Shown here one piece after another: positions 56,601 through 64,000 of a stretch of DNA of 64,000 bases (position 1 is its first letter; every line of letters begins with the position of its first letter). Source of the stretch: Lineolata rhizophorae (Eukaryota; Ascomycota; Dothideomycetes; Lineolatales; Lineolataceae); the NCBI GenBank assembly GCA_010093515.1, contig MU001683.1:374084-438083 (forward strand). The letters are read 5' to 3'. The translations under genes and the position numbers were made by a program. The notes beneath the pieces are model-generated. The model saw only the letters and a list, made by a program, of their open reading frames with translations, was not told the origin of the DNA and made no database searches.

Positions 56601-59589
56601 AGTTGTTGTCGGTTCGGGGTAATCGGACACGAGAAAGCTTCTTTTTGGCTTAGGCGTGCTCTACGTCGGAGAGCAACAGACACGTGTGGAAGGTTGATGA
56701 AACTGGTCGTCCTGAACGAAGTCGGTCTTAGCTGCCTGCTTGGGGACAGACGTCGAGGGCGTGCAGTGATGGCCTGTCGAAACCGCCTTAAGAGGGAAGG
56801 GAACAAGGTTGACGAGAGGGAGTTGGCTGTGGGAAGCTAGGTGCCCGAGAAAGTTGAGCTGTTTGTGAACTTGATCGCGTGTTGGTGTTGACTTGAGAAG
56901 TTGGAGGAAGAGAGGATCAGGTCGCGACCGAAGGAAATTTAACGACGGGGCGGTCTGTGCGTAGGGGGTTCGCTGCGGCTCTGGCAGTGACCTTGCCGGA
57001 TTAGGAAAGGTCCCGGCCGCTCGCCACATCAGCCACGCCTCGCCTACAGGAAGCTAACGTGCCTGTGGCTGCTGCCACGCGTTTCGGACGTTGCCCAGGT
57101 CTTCGCCTCGTGGACCGCCGAGCGCCAGCGGGAGTTCTACAACAAACCCGAACCTGCCGTCGAGGAGTGGAGTCCGGCTTCGCCGGCTTGAGTCATGTCT
57201 CGCCTCTGGCGTTGCCTGCGCGCCTGCCTCTAGTATCCCATTCGGGAGAGCGCCCGGTCTGCTCGCCTCCCACTGGGCGCATCTTGCTCGCTCTCAGGTG
57301 ACTGCTGCGTCGTTTCCCCGCGTATAAGCGGCAGCTGCATCTGGCCGCCCGGCCAGCACCTTGGGGGAGAAGCGCCGACAGCCGAGGAAGCGCGTCCGTC
57401 GAGTTGGTGCTGTACCTGCATGCGCAAGCTGCACGTGCTGAACACTAACCACCTGCCCAGTACCTACTGCTGGACGATCGCCTTGCTGAACTTGACGGCG
57501 TCTCTTACGGTTTAGTGTCCGTCTCGCATTGCTTCAGACCTAGCACAGCGGATGCGAGATGCTCTCGCGACGTTAAGGGTGAGCCCCAACATACTCCGTA
57601 CACGGCATGGCATCCATCGTCATGAGCCTGGTGGGTCCAAGAACGGAGATGCTCGCTGTTGGCGGTAAAGCAGTCCGCATGTCCATGTACTCGACCTCCT
57701 GACTGCTTCCGCATCTCCTCTAACCAGATCTTGTCACTCTTCGAGACATCTACATATCACTCTATTGACTTGATTGTTCTACTCCCTCTCGCGTTCGGAC
57801 AAACCACAGCGAGTTGTAGATGAAGATGACTTCATGCAGAAAGCCGTTGAAAACAGCGCTGAGGATGACGACGATGTTAATGATAAAGAGATCCATAAAG
57901 AGCCTTCGCAAGGTGCCATGTCCCACTATAAACGTGCATTGAGGCCATGGGATACGGGCATCCAACATTTGTTTCATTGGAAGTATTGATCTTAGTTGGA
58001 AATTCGTCGCTAACTCGGTACACATCCGATTGGACGAAACCTGAGACATAACAAGCACAGGGTTCTGTCTTCGGAGCGTTCAGAACATACCTACATCTAT
58101 AGTCGATGCAAACCTAGAGTTAGGTTCATTCTCCCAGGTAGTTTTCGTTGACAGCAACATACGAGCGGATTACTAGCTCCTACTCGGCCTTTTCCTCTTT
58201 TTAATGGGGAGGAGGGTGTTGGAGGGATTCTTTAGCACCTCCTTTAGGGCATTGATATGCGTTAGCCCGAGATCACTCCGACTTCGTAGTCATACTTAAG
58301 AAAAAAAAGAAGTGCGTCAGAGCCTCAAACGACGTCCTGCAACTCGAAGTGAAGTAGAACTTCGCGAATAAGCAAGCCAACTAGTATAAAGAAGGCAAAG
58401 AGCCACTTTCCGCTCATTCGTAGGCGAGACTCCTAGAATCCTCATAGGTCGAGAGACGGCTGGATATTGAAAATCTGGTCATGTACGGTTATGCGTTTCC
58501 GAAAAGGTCCTACAGTGTTGGATGAGCGAAGGAGAGACGTTGGCCACTGCTGAATGTTGGCGGTATTATTGATGATGACAGCGATCTTCTTAATGGGCGT
58601 GGAGTGCCGTGGACCTGCTGCAAAAGGGTGCTTTGGGTTCGTTGGCGATTGCAGAGTTCTTCAATAAAGCCATGAGGCGGAAGACCGAAATGTAGAAGGG
58701 GCTAGCAAGGAGTGAGTGCTGACGGCCGCAGCGGTGGGGGCGCTAGTACGTAAGCAAGCCCTCGGCCCGCGGCTGCCCGGGCCAATCTTGGCCTGCGCAC
58801 TCGTAACACCACATCCCACATCCTCTTACCCATCTAACTTACACCTCACTTTGAATCGGCGAATATAGGCAGAGGTAGTGGCGGAGTGAGACATCCAACG
58901 AGGCTTCCCTTTGAGCTTTACTCCACGTCATAAGAGAGCCTCACGCCGCCCATCGCCACATCCTCACATCCTCAATCACATCATAGGCCGGTAACGATGC
59001 CCCGAATGGATAAATAGCTACAGCAGGCCTCAGGGAGAAAAGGACCCTCGGGGAGTGTGAGATTAAGAATTTACTAAAACGGGTTAAATTAGATACGAGG
59101 TAAGCTCTAGGCGACATATAAACATCTTAACATCCTAAGCATGTCATCTGCAAAGCGGTACGCTTGTGGTGCACCCAAGAGCAAAAAATTGTGCATTCTG
59201 GTCAGCTCCCAAGTACTGAATCAAACTAGCAGAATATCGTTGGCAGCTGCCACTCGCGCAAAGGTGTGCTGCTGGGATTGTCTCCCATTTCTGTGCCCTA
59301 AGAGTTAGTTTCGCTTTGACTACTACGATCTTCCCAACACAGGGCTGTTTAATACACAGAACTTACAGGTGTCCTCCATAGGAACCACTTTCTATTCCGG
59401 AGCGTAGACACCCAGGCCCTGTTTTATGCTAAGCAGAAATCTTAGCGACCAGGTGGGTTGAAGGGCTCATAGAAAAGCCCCCCGCTTCAGCCTTTCCTTG
59501 ACACGAAAAATCCCCAGCCTGGCCTTTATCTGTATCCTACTTCAGTTGCGATTGAAATGGCAAAAGTACGCTAGCATTCATAAAGCGCT
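56601..59589. other. Long intergenic region between divergent genes
   Basis: Nearly 3 kb. The first 450 nt upstream of 56600 should be the promoter and leader of the RRM gene. 57,050-57,450 is GC-rich without a recognisable frame. A minus-strand mini-frame at 58,325-58,417 encodes 30 residues with one hydrophobic helix. Around 59,060-59,110 is an AT-rich patch. Nothing else can be supported. Confidence 0.5.
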
Positions 59590-61804
59590 ATGACTCCCGC
59601 AGGTCAACCTGTGCAAATCATGGATAGGAGGGCGCTCGTCCTATATGGTTCCGAGACAGGTAATGCGCAAGAGGCCGCCGAGGAAATCGGCCGCATCGCC
59701 GAGCGGCTCCATTTCGACACTGAAGTAGCTGAGATGAATTCAGTAGAGCTTGTACGTAGTTGTTCTGACTAACACTCTTCGCTTCGATGTTTTTGCTAAC
59801 CCATAGGGCTGATCCACACGGCTTCCAGCGCCAATTGAGACAATTCACCGTGGTTATCTTTGCCATCTCAACGACGGGGCAAGGCGATCTGCCCCCAAAT
59901 TCTCAATTATTCTGGCGAGCGCTACGAAGCGTCAGGCTACGCCCCGGATCGTTGGCTGGCGTGCGGTTTACTACCTTCGGGTTAGGCGATTCCTCATACC
60001 CAAAGTAAGCTTGCGATATTTCACCTCTACCGAGCTTGGCTGATAAAGGTAGATTTAACTTTGCGAGTCGGAAGTTGCATAATCGCCTACTCCAACTCGG
60101 AGCTGATCCTTTCAGTGAACGAGGAGAGTCGGATGAACAGCATCCTGAAGGGTGAGTGCAACAGCAACAACCAACTCCTCCAATTACTGCCGGCTTACAT
60201 CAAGAGTAAGGATTGATGGGACTTTCATACCCTGGTCTCTACAACTGAGGGGGCGCCTTCTTGAACTCTTTCCGCTTCCAGATGGGATTGAACCAATTCC
60301 TGATAACGTCCTTCTCCCACCAAAATGGATCCTGGATTTCGCGGAAGCGAAGACTGAGACCCCTTTCGCTACGTCGGGTGCCAACGACGTCACTGCTGCA
60401 ACCCCTCCTCCGGACGATCTCATTCCTATCCCAGAGAGCGTTATCGCGACCGTTGAATCAAACCACCGTCTAACTCCGGAAAGTCATTGGCAAGATGTTC
60501 GACATCTTAAGTTGACGACAACTGAAGACGTTACTTACTATCCAGGCGATGTCTGCGCTATTCATCCAAAGAATTTCGCTGCCGACGTATCACATTTCTT
60601 GCAAATCACTGGCTCTGAAGAAATTGCCGACAAACCAGTCCGTGTGATACCGGGCAACGTCGAAACCTCCAACTCAAATATGATAGCCCCGTTCTCTAAC
60701 CAAACTATCACTTTGCGCACCCTTCTCACGAATCATTTGGACATTATGGCTATTCCGCGGCGGTCTTTGTTCGCACAGCTAGCGCACTATACAACGAATG
60801 AATTCCAACACGACCGTCTTCTCGAACTTACGAATCCGGCTTTGCTAGACGAACTATATGACTACACGACACGTCCACGACGAAGCGTAATGGAAGTTTT
60901 GCAGGAATTTGACACTGTTCACGTTCCGTGGCAGCGTTTGCTAAGCATCCTACCACCTCTAAGGCCTCGGCAATTCAGCATTGCGAGCGGCGGCGCGCTC
61001 AAGCGGGCTACTGATGATAAGACCACGTGTATCGAGCTTCTCGTCGCGATTGTGAGGTATCGGACCGTCATTCGTCGAATCAGACGGGGTGTCTGCACTC
61101 GCTATATTGCAGCATTGCAACCCGGTCAACACCTACGCATCAAAGTTCTTCGAGGAAGCTTACGCATGGATGCCAAGGATTATCAACGGCCGATTTTAAT
61201 GGTTGGACCTGGGACCGGTGTGGCGCCGTTGAGGTCCTTGATTTACGAGAAGCTTGCCCGAGGCAGTGCTGCCGGCTGTTCTGACAGCTGCTTAGGAGAT
61301 GTGCTGTTCTTCGGTTCGAGGAACAGAGAGGCCGACTATTTCTTCAAGGACGAGTGGACTCTATTGGAAGGCAAGGGGAAGCTAACTGTATTCACTGCGT
61401 TTTCCAGAGATCAGGTGAGTCGAGCCAACGATTTCTAGGTAGCTTTTTTTGTTTTGAACTAACCGTAAAATCTACAGCGAGAAAAGGTATACGTGCAAGA
61501 TTTAATCCGCGAGCAATCAGAGCTTGCATATAACATCCTGCTGTTGAAAGATGGAATGGTTTATGTCTGCGGGTACGTATTACTAGGAGGTCCGAAATGC
61601 GGCTCTCGTATTTCTGATAGCATTTAGAGTGATAGTAGCATTGACTGAGTTCACTTTTTCAGGTCTTCGGGGAAAATGCCACAGGCTATCCGCGAGGCTC
61701 TTATTGAGTGTTTCCAAGTTCGTGGCTCTTTAGATAGGATAAAAGCGGAGTCAGTTTTAGTCGAGATGGAAAAATCAGGCCGGTACAAACAGGAAACTTG
61801 GTAG
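59590..61804 (+). CDS. TAH18: NADPH-dependent diflavin oxidoreductase (Tah18/NDOR1 type)
   Basis: Six exons (59590-59751, 59829-60004, 60053-60151, 60211-61414, 61478-61572, 61663-61804) give 625 aa. It passes electrons from NADPH through FAD and FMN to Dre2, the first step of cytosolic iron-sulphur cluster assembly. The FMN domain has VLYGSETGNAQEAAEEIGR, ISTTGQGDLPPNSQLFW and TFGLGDSSYPKFNFASRKL, the last restored by a 48-nt intron. The connecting/FAD region has RPRQFSIAS. The NADPH region has MVGPGTGVAPLRSLI, FFGSRNREADYFF and YVCGSSGKMPQAIREAL, and a terminal Trp stacks on FAD in this family. The exon 2 acceptor at 59828 was chosen over the nearer AG at 59806 because only it keeps frame. 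Start alternatives are Met1 and Met11; Met11 abuts the first strand. Confidence 0.95.
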
Positions 61805-62568
61805 ATCGATTGCATAGTACTTCGCAGATTACCCTTCGGTGCTACCTATACATTAGATAACCCAGCTATTTAGAGATCTATCCCCGATTCCGCTCTACTT
61901 CGACTAGATCCTTCAAGCCGTCCAATCTCCGAATGGCTTTTTGATGTCTTGCATAGTTTCTTATGCAAAAACCGTAGCACTACATCTCAAGGAAAGCCGA
62001 GGCTTTAGTGAGATACGAAAGTATAGGAATCCGTTTCCAACGCATGCCAGCCATTAGAGATTCTTGACGTTGGAAGACGCACCAACTTTTATTCCTAGGT
62101 GTCTCGATGACTGAGCTATCGTCATACGGATCTCCACTCGGCCCGTTTCCGCCCAAGCATGATTGGTTGATGCCGCCGACATGGCCGCTGCGCCGCACAA
62201 CGATCCTGCTCAATCGAGCATGAAACAGCCGGGACCAACAGCGGTGTATCGCTTTCTTTAGTCACCGGTTTCGCACGACGAACTTTTTGCAGGCTACTAT
62301 TCTGTTGTTGTTTCTGGAGTGTACGAATATAATGGGTTCGACCCCGCGCCTGCGAGAACTCATGACCGAAGTCTCACCCATTCCTCGCCCACGTTGGTAT
62401 GGCAATAGAGAAAAGTCAAGCTTGCGTAAAGGCCGAAATTCTAACCAGATGATCGGCGCAGTGAAAATTGCCGACGGAGGCACCTCCGGTGTACGAGCTA
62501 CACTCTTTTTAAACGTTGCTACCCCAGTTCGCGAGCTCTTTGCTAACTCCAACATATGCTTGCCGCAG
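61805..62568. other. Intergenic region and unresolved 5' part of the regulator gene
   Basis: The first coding exon or exons of the transcription factor should lie in 62,150-62,560, but no frame shows the first zinc-cluster half (C-x2-C-x6-C). A candidate start is the ATG at 62181 (MAAAPHNDPAQSSMKQPG) and a branch-site-like TGCTAAC lies at 62541, ahead of the acceptor at 62568. Confidence 0.45.
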
Positions 62569-64000
62569 GTGAGGATGGCGAGGGCGACACAGAGGCGTGT
62601 GCTCGTTGTCAATCGTCCGGAGTGGCTTGCGTTAGAGGAAGTAGCTACAGATTTGTTTCGGACTCGTCCACACAAGATGGAGACGAGCAGAAGCGATACG
62701 GCGACATAGATTCCTTTTCCGAAGATCAAATATGGGTGTCTCCACCCTCCAAAGGTATGTGTGGATACCATTTGATTCATTTGCCGACGTTTTCTTCGAC
62801 TTGAAGTTTGCTAAGCGGACATACTGGGCAATCTATCAGGTTTTGATTTTGTGGATGAAACGAGGGAGCTTTCGGACATGTACGGTCTCGCTCGGAGAAG
62901 TTATCCAGTTGTAACGAGTCGTCAAAGACTACCGCATTTTGTCACTCGCACGAGCGATACTAGGAACGATAGTATGGCTTCCTCTCATAGTAGCGTTGTC
63001 ACCCCGATTACAGGAGTCGATCCGAACAGACCGGGTAGCACTGGTTCAGAGCAAACTCACAAATATCGACACAAGGCGCCAGCCTCGGGAAACAACAGTT
63101 TGATGCTTGCTGCGCTTGATCTTCCATCTGAGAACCACATAAATAATCCGTTTATGCCGGAATCCCGACCCTTGCAATATCCTCCAAGTTCCAAGATGGC
63201 TTGGCCGCTGGACAACGAGCTACATGCTCGCCTTTTTCATCACTTTATTTCGACAATGGCACGATGGGTAAGGCTATCCGGCATACCTAATGGCATACTG
63301 TGTGGGCTATAGCTAACATGGAAAAGTTTGATGTTTGTGACCCAGGAAAACATTTTGCACGCCACATCCCGGTTAGGGCCATGAAGTCTCCCATACTACT
63401 CGGCGCCATGCTGTCTCTTTCGGCCTGGCACCTGAGTATGGTCTCAGATGTTGACGCTAGAGTGTCCGACCAACTCTACGGCGAAAGCCTAAATGCATTC
63501 ATCAGCACAATTGCCGACTCGCCTTCGGAGGCTGACGAGAGTCTTTTTGTCGCTACAATTATTTTACATAATGTTGAAGAGGTCAAGGGTAAAAGCTAGC
63601 CTTAGTGATTCGGTCTTTTTTTTTGGTGCCCAGCACTGACTTGTCATAGATCCATCCACCACTAAGGTCTCACACGGTCACCTTGTTGCCATGAATCATT
63701 TTCTAGACCGCCAGCCATCATTTGATCGCGAGCTGCATCAGGCTGCCCTAAATGTTAGCCTCCGTCAGGAAGTGACGTTCTGCATGCTTTCACAAAAGCC
63801 TCCGGGGTGGCCAACCAGCAAATTTGGCATCGATCGATCATTGTCTGAAGCAGATGATACGGTTTGGGCTTTGCGCATCGTAGCTATAGCTGCCGACGTG
63901 CTGGCATTTTGTCTCGGCGACGAAAATAGGTCTTTAGTCCAGTGGGCGGATCTTGACTCGCAGACTGATCAGTGGTTGGCCGTAAAACCCACGACGTTTG
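62569..64000 (+). CDS. Fungal Zn2Cys6-type transcription factor, partial
   Basis: Exons seen: 62569-62754, 62840-63267, 63327-63588 and 63650 to the window end, where the gene is cut. The first of these holds the second half of a zinc binuclear cluster, CARCQSSGVAC (C-x2-C-x6-C), after an acidic loop GEDGEGDTEA. A Ser/Pro-rich linker leads to a fungal-specific transcription factor domain: LFHHFISTMARW joined to FDVCDPGKHFARHIPVRAM, then PILLGAMLSLSAWHLS. This pattern fits the Fungal_trans_2 (DUF3468) type. The exons keep frame over introns of 85, 59 and 61 nt. The first zinc half is not visible upstream, so either an exon is missed or the DNA-binding domain is damaged. Target genes are unknown. 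Confidence 0.82.

Noticed and set aside
60152-60210. Internal start of the diflavin reductase in the longer frame from 60152
   Set aside because: That stretch is an intron with a proper GTGAGT donor; removing it restores the FMN-to-FAD linker and links to the real N-terminal domain.
62288-62352. tRNA-like B box (GGTTCGACCCC) with partly pairing ends
   Set aside because: The span is too short (about 64 nt), only five of seven end bases pair, and there is no A box.

Overview
This is chromosomal DNA of a filamentous ascomycete (Pezizomycotina, probably Sordariomycetes). Genes are broken by short GT-AG introns of about 48-120 nt with CTAAC/CTGAC-type branch sites. Coding regions are GC-rich, leaders are long and pyrimidine-rich, and the gene set is fungal: a WSC cell-wall sensor, an Atg33-like protein, a Zn2Cys6-type regulator, fungal acetate kinase, and a peroxisomal dienoyl-CoA reductase ending in SKL. 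I rebuilt 19 gene models by splicing by eye; for each, exon phases add up and the joined protein reads through without stops.

Layout. 3.4-7.9 kb: Cid1/Trf4-type nucleotidyltransferase (+). 10.1-11.6 kb: acetate kinase (+). 12.1-13.9 kb: secreted TIM-barrel glycoside-hydrolase-like protein (+). 15.3-18.9 kb: 1005-aa secreted repeat protein with CX3C pairs and Lys-Ile tracts (+). 20.0-20.6 kb: Atg33-like membrane protein (-). 22.2-23.1 kb: NmrA-type reductase (+). 23.3-24.05 kb: decayed metallophosphoesterase gene (-). 24.4-26.3 kb: peroxisomal 2,4-dienoyl-CoA reductase (+). 26.3-30.66 kb: gene-free, GC-rich stretch that becomes the probable long leader of a WSC sensor (30.7-32.4 kb, +). 34.6-36.2 kb: ArfGAP of the Gcs1 type (+). 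37.0-37.95 kb: EXPERA/emopamil-binding-like protein (-), divergent from ETF-beta (38.4-39.3 kb, +). 39.5-42.3 kb: F-box protein (-). 42.7-44.1 kb: Tlg2/syntaxin-16 t-SNARE (-). 44.6-46.7 kb: single-pass membrane protein with a cytosolic Cys cluster (-). 47.9-50.0 kb: Hsp70-like ATPase (-), divergent from a coiled-coil protein of unknown function (50.7-51.85 kb, +). 52.9-54.0 kb: calmodulin (+). 55.3-56.6 kb: two-RRM protein (-). 59.6-61.8 kb: Tah18-type diflavin reductase (+). 62.6 kb to the window end: fungal transcription factor, 3'-truncated by the window.

Most genes are unrelated housekeeping genes, as usual in fungi. Loose themes are lipid and energy metabolism (SPS19, ETF-beta, acetate kinase), membrane traffic (Gcs1, Tlg2) and cell-surface proteins (WSC sensor, repeat protein, GH-like protein, Cys-cluster membrane protein). 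The least explained parts are the secreted repeat protein, the Cys-cluster membrane protein, the GH-like protein, the Hsp70-like/coiled-coil divergent pair, and the regulator whose first zinc-cluster half cannot be found. I found no CRISPR array, rRNA, convincing tRNA or intact mobile element.
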